From: Thetidibacter halocola
Lineage (GTDB): Bacteria; Pseudomonadota; Alphaproteobacteria; Rhodobacterales; Rhodobacteraceae
Assembly (NCBI RefSeq): GCF_018224955.1
Contig: NZ_JAGTUU010000011.1
Coordinates: 1 to 64,000 of the forward strand
DNA length: 64,000 bases
Direction: 5' to 3'
Below, one piece after another: positions 18,344 through 27,152 of the stretch. The first letter of the stretch is position 1, and each line of letters begins with the position of its first letter. The position numbers were made by a program, and so were the translations under genes. The notes below the pieces were generated by a model. The model searched no databases and was not told the origin of the DNA. It saw nothing but the letters and a program-made list of their open reading frames with translations.

Positions 18344-19198
18344 ATGCGGCTCGTATTTGGACTCGTCCTGATTGCGGGACTCGGCCTGGCCGGTTTCGCG
18401 GTCTACATGGCGCAGAACTATATCGGTGCCTACGAGAACGCGCTCAAGCAGGAGCGCGAGAAGGCCACCAAGGCAGTTCCCACCCAGCAGATCTATGTGA
18501 CCACGCGCGCCATCGCCTATGGCGAGCAGATCCAGCCCGAGGACTATCGCCTGGCCCCCTGGGCCAAGGAAGTCCTGCCCGAGGGCTTCTTCGACGAGGA
18601 AAACCCTTTCGTCAAAACCGGCGACAAACCCCGCGTCGCCGTGCGCGTCATCGAGAAGAACGAGGCGCTGACCACGGTCAAGGTGTCCGAACCCGGTGGT
18701 GACGCCGGCCTGACCTCTCGGCTGAACCGGGGAGAGCGCGCCTTTGCCATCGAGGTCGACGTGTCCTCGGGGGTGTCGGGCTTCCTGCGCCCGGGCGACC
18801 GCGTCGACATCTACTGGACCGGCCGGATCCCTGGCAACGACCCGAACCTGCCGACGGGTGACGTCACCAAGCTGATCCAGACCGGCATCCGCCTGATCGC
18901 CATCGACCAGAACTCGGTTGCGGACAGCACCGACGCGATGATCGCCCGCACCGTGACCGTCGCGGCGTCACCGCAGGAAATCGCCAACCTGGCGCAGGCG
19001 CAGCAGACCGGACAGTTGTCGCTGTCGCTGATGTCGCACAATGACGACACCGTCGCAGAGGCCATCGAGGTCGACCAGCGCTCGCTCCTGGGCCTGACCA
19101 AGCAGGAGCAGAAAGAGACAGAGGCGCTGAAGGTCTGCACCATCCGCACCCGCCGCGGCGCCGACGTCGTCGAACTGCCGATCCCCTGCTCGGATTGA
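18344..19198 (+). CDS. cpaB: Flp pilus assembly protein CpaB (RcpC)
   Basis: CpaB is a periplasmic Tad protein thought to support the secretin and pilus gating. The 284-residue product has an N-terminal membrane anchor or signal (MRLVFGLVLIAGLGLAGFAVYMA), a SAF domain (around residues 45-110; YVTTRAIAYGEQIQPEDYRLAPWA) and the RcpC C-terminal domain (NRGERAFAIEVDVSSGVSGFLRPGDRVDIYW). Length is normal. ATG 18344 is preceded by AATGAGGTAAGAC. The pilin terminator ends 122 nt upstream, so a separate promoter is likely. Confidence 0.93.
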   Translation: MRLVFGLVLIAGLGLAGFAVYMAQNYIGAYENALKQEREKATKAVPTQQIYVTTRAIAYGEQIQPEDYRLAPWAKEVLPEGFFDEENPFVKTGDKPRVAVRVIEKNEALTTVKVSEPGGDAGLTSRLNRGERAFAIEVDVSSGVSGFLRPGDRVDIYWTGRIPGNDPNLPTGDVTKLIQTGIRLIAIDQNSVADSTDAMIARTVTVAASPQEIANLAQAQQTGQLSLSLMSHNDDTVAEAIEVDQRSLLGLTKQEQKETEALKVCTIRTRRGADVVELPIPCSD

Positions 19199-19220
19199 AC
19201 GGTTCGCCCCCGGCGCACCA

Positions 19221-19248
19221 TGCGGGCCATCCTTCGGGGTGGCCCGCA
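19221..19248 (+). terminator. UUCG-loop hairpin after cpaB
   Basis: TGCGGGCCATCC (19221-19232) pairs with GGGTGGCCCGCA (19237-19248) over 12 bp with one G-U pair and a TTCG tetraloop. No strong T tract follows. It may act as a terminator or transcript stabiliser between cpaB and the secretin gene. Confidence 0.6.
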
Positions 19249-19412
19249 GGCATTTCCCGTTAGCGTTGCATTTTCGCCTCTGTTGCGGGTTATCCACATA
19301 AAACCGGCATGGGAAGCCATTGATTCTTGCAAAAAATGGCAAACTGTCCCAAGTTGCAGTCAAAGCGGGCAACCAGACCCGCGTTCCGAGGCGTGATCGA
19401 AAGGCAGGTCAC

Positions 19413-20852
19413 ATGAAAATCGACAGGTTCATGCAGGCAGCCCTCTTGGGGTTGACTTTGGCATATGCGCCGGTGGCGCAGCAGGCAGAGGCGGAAAGCA
19501 TCCGCGTCGTGCGGACAGGAACGGAATCGGTCCTGAGCGTCCCGATGAATCGGGCCGTCGTGGTCGAAAGCGACATCCCCTTTGCCGAGTTGTCCATCGC
19601 AAACCCCGCGATCGCGGATATCTCGTCATTGTCTGATCGGACGATATACGTCCTGGGCAAGGCGCCGGGCACCACGACATTGACCATTCTGGACGCCGAG
19701 GGACAGCTGATCACCAATGTCGATGTCCGCGTCGCCGCGGATGTCACCGAGTTCAAGGAACGGCTGCGCCAGATCCTCCCCGACGAGAAGATCGACGTGC
19801 GCACCGCCAATGACGGCATCGTTCTGTCAGGCACCGTGACCTCCATCCAGAAGCTGGAGAACGCACTGCAACTGGCTGAACGCTATGCGCCCAACCGGGT
19901 CTCGAACCTGATGGTGGTGGGCGGAATCCAGCAGGTCATGCTGAAGGTCCGCTTTGCCGAGATGCAGCGCTCGGTCGCCAAGACCCTGCGCGCTTCGCTG
20001 GCCACCGGCGGATCGGTGCTGAACGGCGACCTGGGACTTGAGATCGGCACCGGCAACGCAGCGCCGCTGACCGATGTCGACACCATCGTAGGCAAGCTTA
20101 ACCCGCAATCGGGCTCGAACGCCGCCAATGGCGGCATGCTGCTGGGCTTCAACGCCGGCGGCCTTGAAATCGGCATCCTGCTGGAAGCGCTGGAACAGAA
20201 GGGCGTCGTCCGCACACTGGCCGAACCCAACCTCGTCGCCCTGTCGGGCCAGGAGGCCAAGTTCCTGGCGGGCGGGGAATATCCCATCCCGGTCAGCCAG
20301 CAGGGCGGCACGATTTCCATCGAATACAAGCCCTTCGGTGTCGAGCTGAACTTCATCCCGCGGGTTGTCGACGGCGACCTCATCAACATCGAGCTCGAGG
20401 CCGCCGTGTCGGCCATCGACCCCGACAACGGGTTCGAACTCGAGACGATCCGCGTCGACGCCTTCCGGCGCCGCGAGACTCAGACGACGGTCGAGATGCG
20501 CGACGGCGAAAGCTTTGCCATCGCCGGCCTGCTGCAGGACGATTTCCGCGACCTCAGCGGTCAGGTGCCTTGGCTGGGCGACATTCCCGTGCTGGGCGCG
20601 CTGTTCCGCAGCGCGGAGTATCGGCGCGAACAGTCGGAACTGGTCATCATCGTGACCCCGCACCTGGTGGAACCCACCCGGGGCGAGGCATTGGCCCTGC
20701 CGACCGACCGCGTCCGGCCGCCGACCGAAAAGGACCTGTTCCTCTTCGGCCGCGTCGCCGACGACACCAAGACGCGCCGCCCGACATCGGGCGCCGCGGG
20801 CGAGGTTGCGCGGCAGGACTTCAGCGGGTCTTATGGCTACGTGATGGACTAA
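19413..20852 (+). CDS. cpaC: Tad outer-membrane secretin CpaC (RcpA)
   Basis: CpaC forms the outer-membrane pore of the Tad pilus. The 479-residue protein has a signal peptide (MKIDRFMQAALLGLTLAYAPV), an N-terminal pilus-formation domain (VLSVPMNRAVVVESDIPFAELSIA), a BON-like segment and the C-terminal secretin domain. Visible secretin features are VRTLAEPNLVALSGQEAKFLAGGEYPIP and VPWLGDIPVLGALFRS. The start at 19413 is chosen because the signal peptide begins there and AAGGCAGGTC precedes it. The OmpA-family gene follows 20 nt after the stop. Confidence 0.94.
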   Translation: MKIDRFMQAALLGLTLAYAPVAQQAEAESIRVVRTGTESVLSVPMNRAVVVESDIPFAELSIANPAIADISSLSDRTIYVLGKAPGTTTLTILDAEGQLITNVDVRVAADVTEFKERLRQILPDEKIDVRTANDGIVLSGTVTSIQKLENALQLAERYAPNRVSNLMVVGGIQQVMLKVRFAEMQRSVAKTLRASLATGGSVLNGDLGLEIGTGNAAPLTDVDTIVGKLNPQSGSNAANGGMLLGFNAGGLEIGILLEALEQKGVVRTLAEPNLVALSGQEAKFLAGGEYPIPVSQQGGTISIEYKPFGVELNFIPRVVDGDLINIELEAAVSAIDPDNGFELETIRVDAFRRRETQTTVEMRDGESFAIAGLLQDDFRDLSGQVPWLGDIPVLGALFRSAEYRREQSELVIIVTPHLVEPTRGEALALPTDRVRPPTEKDLFLFGRVADDTKTRRPTSGAAGEVARQDFSGSYGYVMD

Positions 20853-20872
20853 CGGACATGCGGGGGCGCACC

Positions 20873-21592
20873 ATGATCAGGATCACTATCGCAACCGCCG
20901 GACTCGCCCTCTTGGGCGCCTGTGGCGTCGTCAGCAACGATCCGATCCAGGGCCAGTTCTGGCGTGAGGCGGGATCTCTGGTCGATACCGGCGACTTCGG
21001 CAACGCGACGATGAACAACCACCAGTACCAGACCGGCGAAAAGAAATTCGCCTACGACCTGGCGCAGCGGTTCGCATCCGAGGTGCTGACCACGGTCAAC
21101 TTCGCCTTCAACAGCGACGCGCTGGACGCCGGCGCGCAGGACACGCTGCGCGAACAGGCCAACTGGATCCGGCAATTCCCCGAGTTGCGCTTCCGCGTCT
21201 ATGGCCATACCGACAAGGTCGGCTCGGACGCCTACAACCGCTCTCTCGGCCTGCGTCGGGCACATGCGGTGGTCAACTTCATCGTCAGCCAGGGCGTCTC
21301 GCGCGAGCGCCTCGAGGCGGTCGTCTCCTACGGCGAGACGCAGCCTCTGATCGTGACCGAGGGACGCGAGCGGCGCAACCGCCGCACCGTGACCGAGGTG
21401 TCGGGCTGGGTCGGACGGCATCCGACCGTTCTGGACGGGCGCTATGCCGACGTGGTCTATCGCGAATACGTCAACAGTGCGCAGCCCGCGACCGGCCTCA
21501 GCGGCATCAGCGGCAACAACCTCAGCCTCGAAAGCGGCCTGACCGGCGGCGGCGGTGGCGGTGGCGCGGGGGCGGCGCAGGCGGGTCTCTGA
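20873..21592 (+). CDS. OmpA-family lipoprotein of the Tad locus
   Basis: This 239-residue protein has a lipoprotein signal (MIRITIATAGLALLGAC, lipobox LGAC) and an OmpA C-terminal domain of the peptidoglycan-binding type: VNFAFNSDALDAGAQDTLREQA, RVYGHTDKVGSDAYNRSLGLRRA and GRERRNRRT. In Rhodobacteraceae an OmpA-like protein often sits here, where other Tad loci carry cpaD; it may link the secretin to the cell wall. An ATG at 20858 is possible, but GGGGGCG before 20873 and the lipoprotein signal favour the later start. The C-terminus is glycine-rich. A perfect terminator follows. Confidence 0.88.
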   Translation: MIRITIATAGLALLGACGVVSNDPIQGQFWREAGSLVDTGDFGNATMNNHQYQTGEKKFAYDLAQRFASEVLTTVNFAFNSDALDAGAQDTLREQANWIRQFPELRFRVYGHTDKVGSDAYNRSLGLRRAHAVVNFIVSQGVSRERLEAVVSYGETQPLIVTEGRERRNRRTVTEVSGWVGRHPTVLDGRYADVVYREYVNSAQPATGLSGISGNNLSLESGLTGGGGGGGAGAAQAGL

Positions 21593-21893
21593 CCCGGCCA
21601 GCCCGGAAAAGACCGGCAGGAAGGCGCCTTCGGGCGCCTTTTTTCATGACCGCTTGCCAATCTGCGCCTGCCCTGCCCCGGCGCCGCGACTCCGGCCGGG
21701 ACCGTCCGCCGATCATCTGCGCTTATCCAACAATTACGATCTTTTGGCCCAAATGTTGCCGCCTTTGGCAGCGACCTTGTCCGGCAAGGATCAATGTGCC
21801 GAGTCAGACCCGGCGCGCGCATTCGGAACGGGGCGGCCCCGCGCGGGTCCTTTCGCCTCAAACCGGAGCGGCTTCGAAAGGACCTGAGGCAAG
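21593..21893. other. spacer between the OmpA lipoprotein and cpaE
   Basis: This 301-nt gap contains the intrinsic terminator at 21621-21644 and, after it, a lower-GC stretch (about 21715-21800) where a promoter for the cpaE-to-cpaA operon is expected. No gene and no clear -35/-10 pair is seen. Confidence 0.45.
21621..21644 (+). terminator. intrinsic terminator after the OmpA lipoprotein gene
   Basis: AAGGCGCC (21621-21628), loop TTCG, GGCGCCTT (21633-21640), then TTTT. The 8-bp perfect stem and T run make a textbook intrinsic terminator that splits the Tad locus into at least two units. Confidence 0.88.
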
Positions 21894-23129
21894 ATGGCGA
21901 GTATGACGAAAACACCGGATGCTCCTGCACCGATCCGGGGGTGTACGATCAGCCGCGACGTGCAGAACTTCGATCTTCTGATCGAGGATATGGAATCGAT
22001 CCTGGGCGAGCAATGGGGCGACCTGGGTTTTGACGAGGCTCTGGCCTTCCTGACGCAACCCGAGGCGGCCCATCTAGAATTCGTCGCCATGGCGATCGAC
22101 GCGCAGGACGAAAACGACATCGGCCGCCTCGGCGCCATCATCCAGGGGGCCGCGCAGGCCCGCATCAAGACGGTCCTGATCGCCGAAGACGTGACACCCG
22201 CTGCGCTGCACCAGCTGTTGCGGCTGGGCGCGGACGAATTCGTGCCCTACCCCCTGCCCGAGGGCGAACTGGCCGCCGCGGTCGAGCGGATGCGCAATGC
22301 CGCCCGCCCTGCGCCCGCACCCGAGAAGGAAAAGGTCAAGCTGTCGGGTGGCGGCGACGGCGTGCTGATCGCGGTGCAGTCGATCGCAGGCGGCGCCGGC
22401 GGCACGACCCTGGCCGTGAACCTCGCCTACGAGCTGGCCACCTCCAAGAAGGAGCACGCGCCGCGCGTCTGCATCATCGACCTCGGCCTGCAATTCGGTT
22501 CGGTGGCGACCTATCTCGACCTCAACCGCCGCGACGCGGTGATCGAGCTTCTGGCCAACCCCGAGCATCTCGACGAAGACAGCTTTGCCCAGGCGCTGGA
22601 GGTCTATGACGGTAAGGTGCAGGTCTTTACCGCGCCGCCCGACATCCTGCCGCTGGACATGATCGGCCCGGCCGAGGTGCACCGGTTGCTGGACGTGGCA
22701 CGCGAGCATTTCGACTTTGTCATCGTCGACATGCCCTCGACCCTCGTCAACTGGAGCGAGACCGTCCTGACCGAGGCGCAGGTCTATTTCGCGCTGGTCG
22801 AGCTCGACATGCGCTCGGCCCAGAACACGCTTCGGCTCAAGCGGGCCCTCCAGGCCGAGGACCTGCCCTTTGGCAAGATCCGCTTCGTGCTGAACCGCGC
22901 GCCCAAGTTCACCGACCTGCAAGGCAAGGCGCGGGTCAAGCGCATGGCCGAAAGCCTGGGCATCGCGCTGGATGTGCGCCTGCCCGATGGCGGGCACGTG
23001 GTGACGCAGGCCTGCGATCACGGCGAACCGCTGGCGGTGCATTCCGCCAAGAACCCCCTGCGCAAGGAGATCGTAAAGCTGGCCACCAGCCTGATCTCCG
23101 TCGGCGCAACCGACTCCGAGGCAGCCTGA
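21894..23129 (+). CDS. cpaE: Tad localisation ATPase CpaE/TadZ
   Basis: CpaE is a MinD/ParA-like protein that places the Tad machine at its cellular site. The 411-residue product has a receiver-like N-terminal domain (around residues 20-135) without an obvious phosphorylation signature, then a ParA-type ATPase domain starting VLIAVQSIAGGAGGTTLAVNLA. The Walker A segment lacks both the signature and the P-loop lysine (GGAGGTT instead of KGGxGKT), as in other deviant TadZ proteins. VIVDMPSTLVNWSETVL is the Walker B region. cpaF follows after 15 nt. Confidence 0.92.
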   Translation: MASMTKTPDAPAPIRGCTISRDVQNFDLLIEDMESILGEQWGDLGFDEALAFLTQPEAAHLEFVAMAIDAQDENDIGRLGAIIQGAAQARIKTVLIAEDVTPAALHQLLRLGADEFVPYPLPEGELAAAVERMRNAARPAPAPEKEKVKLSGGGDGVLIAVQSIAGGAGGTTLAVNLAYELATSKKEHAPRVCIIDLGLQFGSVATYLDLNRRDAVIELLANPEHLDEDSFAQALEVYDGKVQVFTAPPDILPLDMIGPAEVHRLLDVAREHFDFVIVDMPSTLVNWSETVLTEAQVYFALVELDMRSAQNTLRLKRALQAEDLPFGKIRFVLNRAPKFTDLQGKARVKRMAESLGIALDVRLPDGGHVVTQACDHGEPLAVHSAKNPLRKEIVKLATSLISVGATDSEAA

Positions 23130-23144
23130 AAGGACTGAACACCG

Positions 23145-24581
23145 ATGTTTTCGAGATACAAGAAGACCCAGGTGACAGACGCCAAGCCGGTCGCCAGCAC
23201 GGCCACCGCATCGACGAGCATGGCGCCCGCGCCCGTTTCCACGGTCATGCGCAAGCAGAAGCCGACCGTGCCGGCGCAGACCGCGCCGCAGGACAAGGAG
23301 AAGAAGCGCAAGGAACGGCTTGGCGAGATCAAGCTTGAGTTGCACCGCGCGCTGCTGGAAAACCTGAACCTCGCCGCTCTGGACCAGGCCACCGAGTCTG
23401 AACTGCGCGAAGAGATCAACGACATCGCCACCGAGGCGCTCCAGGAAAGCGGCATCGTCCTGACCCGCGAAGAGCGGCGGATGCTGGGCAACGACCTCTA
23501 TGACGAGGTCAAGGGTCTGGGCCCGCTCGAAACCCTGCTCAAGGATGACAGCGTCTCGGACATCCTGGTGAACGGGCCGCATCAGGTCTTCATCGAACGG
23601 GGCGGCAAGCTGACCCTGTCGGACGTGACCTTCAAGGACGAACGCCACCTGATGCGGATCATCGATAAGATCGTGTCCGCGGTCGGCCGGCGCGTCGATG
23701 AAAGCAACCCCTACGTCGACGCCCGCCTTTCGGATGGCTCGCGTTTCAACGCGATGGTGCCGCCGATCGCCATCGACGGCAGCCTGGTCTCGATCCGGAA
23801 ATTCAAGAAGGACAAGCTGGGGATCGACGACCTGATCCGCTTCGGCGCCTTCACCGAGGAAATGGCCGTCTACCTTCAGGCCGCTGTGGCCACCCGTCTG
23901 AACATCATCGTCTCGGGCGGCACGGGCTCGGGCAAGACGACCACGCTCAACGCGCTGTCCAGCTTCATCGACGACAGCGAGCGCATCCTGACGATCGAGG
24001 ACACCGCCGAACTCCAGCTGCAACAGAGCCATGTGGGCCGGATGGAAAGCCGCCCGCCCAACGTCGAGGGCAAGGGCGCGGTCACGCCGCGGGACTGCCT
24101 CAAGAACGCGCTGCGGATGCGTCCCGATCGCATCATCGTCGGCGAGACGCGCGGCGAGGAAGTCATCGACATGCTTCAGGCGATGAACACCGGCCACGAC
24201 GGATCGATGACCACGATCCACGCCAACAGCGCCCGTGACGGCGTGGCGCGACTTGAAAACATGATCGCCATGGCCGGGATCGAGATGCCGCTGAAGGCGA
24301 TGCGCAGCCAGATCGCCAGCGCCGTCAACCTGATCGTGCAGGCCTCCCGCCTCCAGGACGGTTCGCGCCGGATGACCTCGATCACCGAGATCACCGGCAT
24401 GGAAGGCGACGTGATCTCGATGCAGGAACTGTTCCGCTTCCAGCGAGTCGGCCTGACCCCTGACAACAAGATCATCGGCCATTTCACTGCGACCGGCGTG
24501 CGCAGCCATTACAGCGAGCGCTTCCGCATGTGGGGTTACGACATCCCGCCGTCGATCTACGAACCCTTCAGACCGGAGTAA
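23145..24581 (+). CDS. cpaF: Tad secretion ATPase CpaF (TadA)
   Basis: CpaF is the hexameric motor ATPase for Tad pilus extension (and retraction in Caulobacter). The 478-residue protein has a variable N-terminus rich in A, T and K, an N-terminal all-alpha region, and the type II/IV secretion ATPase core. Walker A is GGTGSGKT at residues 258-265. The Asp box ([12 protein letters not shown]), Walker B ([14 protein letters not shown]) and His box ([22 protein letters not shown]) are all present. tadB begins 6 nt after its stop. Confidence 0.97.
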   Translation: MFSRYKKTQVTDAKPVASTATASTSMAPAPVSTVMRKQKPTVPAQTAPQDKEKKRKERLGEIKLELHRALLENLNLAALDQATESELREEINDIATEALQESGIVLTREERRMLGNDLYDEVKGLGPLETLLKDDSVSDILVNGPHQVFIERGGKLTLSDVTFKDERHLMRIIDKIVSAVGRRVDESNPYVDARLSDGSRFNAMVPPIAIDGSLVSIRKFKKDKLGIDDLIRFGAFTEEMAVYLQAAVATRLNIIVSGGTGSGKTTTLNALSSFIDDSERILTIEDTAELQLQQSHVGRMESRPPNVEGKGAVTPRDCLKNALRMRPDRIIVGETRGEEVIDMLQAMNTGHDGSMTTIHANSARDGVARLENMIAMAGIEMPLKAMRSQIASAVNLIVQASRLQDGSRRMTSITEITGMEGDVISMQELFRFQRVGLTPDNKIIGHFTATGVRSHYSERFRMWGYDIPPSIYEPFRPE

Positions 24582-24587
24582 CCCGTC

Positions 24588-25553
24588 ATGAGTGCAGAAC
24601 CGATCATCTACGGCATGATCTTCCTGGGCGTTCTGATCCTCGTCGAGGGGGTCTATCTGGTCGCCTTCGGCAAGTCGATCAGCCTCAACAGCAAGGTCAA
24701 TCGCCGGCTGGAAATGCTCGAAAAGGGCAACAACCGCCGCGAGGAAGTGCTGGCCAAGCTCCGCAAGGAGATGGACCAGCACATGCAAAGCCGCTCTCTG
24801 CCGCTGTATTCCGTGCTCGCGGACAAGGCGCAGAAGGCGGCCATCGCATTCACGCCGAAACAGCTGATCATGCTGATGGTCGCGGTCAGCGTCTTTTCCT
24901 TCATCGGCCTGACCGCCGGCACCGAGGCCTCGCTGCCGGTGCGCGCGCTGATGGCGGCGGTGATGGGCGTGGGTGGCGTCTACATGTGGATCAACCACAA
25001 GGCCAAGAAGCGCCTCTCGCTGATCGAGGAACAACTGCCCGACGCGGTCGAGCTGATGGTGCGGTCACTGCGCACCGGCTATCCGTTTTCGTCCGCGATC
25101 TCGATCGTCTCGAAAGAGATCAAGGACCCGCTGGCCACCGAGTTCGGCATCATCGCCGACGAATCCACCTATGGCCGCGACATTGGCGAGGCGCTCAAGC
25201 ACATGGCCGAACGGCTGGACATGCAGGATTTGCGCTTTCTCGCCGTGGCCGTGGCGATCCAGCAGCAGGCCGGTGGCAACCTGGCCGAGATCCTCGACGG
25301 CCTGGCCAAGGTGATCCGCGCCCGCTTCCGCCTGTTCCGCAGGGTGAAGGCGATCACCGCCGAGGCGCAATGGTCGGGCAAGTTCCTGTCCGCCTTCCCG
25401 GTCGGCGCGCTGATCTTCATCCAGGTGGCCAAGCCCGACTATTACGACGAAGTGCTGGATCACCCGTGGTTCATCCCCGCCTGCTTCATCGTGGGCATCA
25501 TGCTGACGCTGAACATCTTCGTGATGCGCGCGCTGGTGAACATCAAGGTCTGA
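24588..25553 (+). CDS. tadB: Tad inner-membrane platform protein TadB
   Basis: A 321-residue polytopic membrane protein with the type II secretion F (GspF) domain. Hydrophobic segments lie near residues 5-25, 90-110, 115-132, 265-285 and 290-315. The cytoplasmic GspF core shows LPDAVELMVRSLRTGYPFSSAISIVSKEI and LAVAVAIQQQAGGNLAEILDGLAKVIR. With TadC it forms the inner-membrane platform that couples the CpaF motor to pilin polymerisation. It is separated from cpaF by 6 nt and from tadC by 13 nt, so all three are likely translated from one message. Confidence 0.95.
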   Translation: MSAEPIIYGMIFLGVLILVEGVYLVAFGKSISLNSKVNRRLEMLEKGNNRREEVLAKLRKEMDQHMQSRSLPLYSVLADKAQKAAIAFTPKQLIMLMVAVSVFSFIGLTAGTEASLPVRALMAAVMGVGGVYMWINHKAKKRLSLIEEQLPDAVELMVRSLRTGYPFSSAISIVSKEIKDPLATEFGIIADESTYGRDIGEALKHMAERLDMQDLRFLAVAVAIQQQAGGNLAEILDGLAKVIRARFRLFRRVKAITAEAQWSGKFLSAFPVGALIFIQVAKPDYYDEVLDHPWFIPACFIVGIMLTLNIFVMRALVNIKV

Positions 25554-25566
25554 GGAGAAACCCGCC

Positions 25567-26538
25567 ATGATCGCAGAACTCAACGACAGTATCGTCGACC
25601 TTCTTGGACCGGCCGGACCGCTGATGGTGGTTGCCGGCCTCGCCTTCCTGATGATCGTCGCAACCGTGCCGATGATGCTGGCCTCCAAGTCCGATCCGAT
25701 GGACAAGCTGCGCAAGACCGGCCAGCAGAAAATGGACGCGGAAACCCGCGCCATCCTGCGCGACAAGCGGCGCAACGAGAAGCTGAACAAGTATGCGCAG
25801 TTCCTCGAGCCACAGAATGAGAAGGAGCTGTCCGACATCCGGATGAAGCTGCTTCAGGCGGGTTATCGCAGCAAGGACGCGGTCCAGATCTACTATTTCG
25901 CGCAGTTCGCGCTGGGCCTCGGCCTGCTGGGTGTCGGCGTGGCGTACTTCCTGCTGTTCAAGAACTCCGGCGACGCGACCATGCAGCAGAAGCTGATGTA
26001 TATCCTCGGCCCCGGCGCCGCGGGCTACATGGCGCCGAAGTACTGGGTCAACAAGCGTATGGAAAAGCGCAAGGAAGAGATCCAGCAGGGTTTCCCTGAC
26101 GCGCTGGACATGATGCTGGTCTGCGTCGAGGCAGGCCAGTCGATGGACCAGGCGATCGTGCGTATCTCGAAAGAGTTGCACGCATCCTTCCCGTCTCTGG
26201 CCGACGAATTCGCCATCATCAGCCACGAGATGAAGGCCGGCAAGGACAAGGGCCAGGTGCTCAACGACATGGGCGAACGCTGCGGCGTGCAGGACGTATC
26301 GAGTTTCGTCACCGTTCTGAACCAGGCGCAGACCTTCGGCACCTCGATTTCCGACGCGCTGCGCGTCTACGCGGGGGAAATGCGTGACAAAAGGGTCATG
26401 CGTGCCGAAGAAGCGGCAAACAAGTTGCCGACAAAGATGACGCTGACCACTATGATGCTCACGGTGCCTCCGCTGCTGATCATCCTGGTCGGTCCCTCGG
26501 CGGTGGGCATCACCGAGATGGGCAATATCGGGAAGTAA
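25567..26538 (+). CDS. tadC: Tad inner-membrane platform protein TadC
   Basis: A 323-residue paralogue of TadB with a GspF domain. It has an N-terminal membrane helix (LMVVAGLAFLMIVATVPMMLA), a polar stretch rich in K, R and E, two central helices and a C-terminal helix (TMMLTVPPLLIILVGPSAVG). Core segments are FPDALDMMLVCVEAGQSMDQAIVRIS and VTVLNQAQTFGTSISDALRVYAGEMR. It starts at ATG 25567 behind GAGGAGAAACCCGCC. The next gene starts two bases after the stop. Confidence 0.95.
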   Translation: MIAELNDSIVDLLGPAGPLMVVAGLAFLMIVATVPMMLASKSDPMDKLRKTGQQKMDAETRAILRDKRRNEKLNKYAQFLEPQNEKELSDIRMKLLQAGYRSKDAVQIYYFAQFALGLGLLGVGVAYFLLFKNSGDATMQQKLMYILGPGAAGYMAPKYWVNKRMEKRKEEIQQGFPDALDMMLVCVEAGQSMDQAIVRISKELHASFPSLADEFAIISHEMKAGKDKGQVLNDMGERCGVQDVSSFVTVLNQAQTFGTSISDALRVYAGEMRDKRVMRAEEAANKLPTKMTLTTMMLTVPPLLIILVGPSAVGITEMGNIGK

Positions 26539-26540
26539 CC

Positions 26541-27101
26541 ATGCGCTTACCCCTCGTGGGAGCCGCCCTTTTGACCAGCCTTCTGGCCGCCTGTTCCGCA
26601 GGCGGCCTCGGCGCGCCCGGGGACCGGGTCTTTGCCCCCGGCCTCGATCCGCGCGGGCAGTCGGTCAGCGGGCTGGAAGTGGGCCACCGGCTGATGGATG
26701 CCGGCGAATACGACCTGGCGCTGGACGCCTTCACCCGCGCCGCGGGCGAGGAAGGCATGACCGGCGAGGTCGCGGTGGGCCTCGGCTCGGCCAACCTCGG
26801 GCTGGGGCGGCTGAACCAGGCCGAACAACTGCTGCGGCTGGCCGTGCGGCAGGAACCCGACTGGCCCGAGGCCTGGAACAACCTGGGCGTCGTGTTGATC
26901 GAACGCGGCAAGGTTGCCGAGGCGGCGCAGGTGTTCCGCAAGGCCTATGCGCTGGACAATGGCGAAAGTGACTCAATCCGCGACAATCTTCGCTTGGCTC
27001 TCGCAAAACTTGACAATTCGGATTATGCTTTGGGTAGTGAAGAAGAATTCAGGCTGGTGCGCCGGGGCAGCGGGATCTACCAGATCCGGCCGAACCGGTA
27101 G
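26541..27101 (+). CDS. TPR lipoprotein of the Tad locus (TadD-like), first
   Basis: A 186-residue lipoprotein (MRLPLVGAALLTSLLAAC, lipobox LAAC) with about three tetratricopeptide repeats (around residues 45-140; GHRLMDAGEYDLALDAFTRAA, GSANLGLGRLNQAEQLLRLAV and GVVLIERGKVAEAAQVFRKAY). TadD proteins are TPR lipoproteins needed for Tad pilus assembly, probably as pilotins. It follows tadC by 2 nt. Base composition falls near the 3' end (about 26960-27050), but the frame stays intact. A second TPR lipoprotein gene follows. Confidence 0.87.
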   Translation: MRLPLVGAALLTSLLAACSAGGLGAPGDRVFAPGLDPRGQSVSGLEVGHRLMDAGEYDLALDAFTRAAGEEGMTGEVAVGLGSANLGLGRLNQAEQLLRLAVRQEPDWPEAWNNLGVVLIERGKVAEAAQVFRKAYALDNGESDSIRDNLRLALAKLDNSDYALGSEEEFRLVRRGSGIYQIRPNR

Positions 27102-27152
27102 AAAAACGAGAACCGGCCACGAGAGGCAGAGCAGTATAAAGGACGCAGGCAC

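Noticed and set aside
22074-25034. A 986-codon open frame on the minus strand opposite cpaE, cpaF and tadB
   Set aside because: Three conserved Tad genes explain the plus strand. The antisense translation is rich in H, R, D and Q, lacks domains and crosses gene boundaries.
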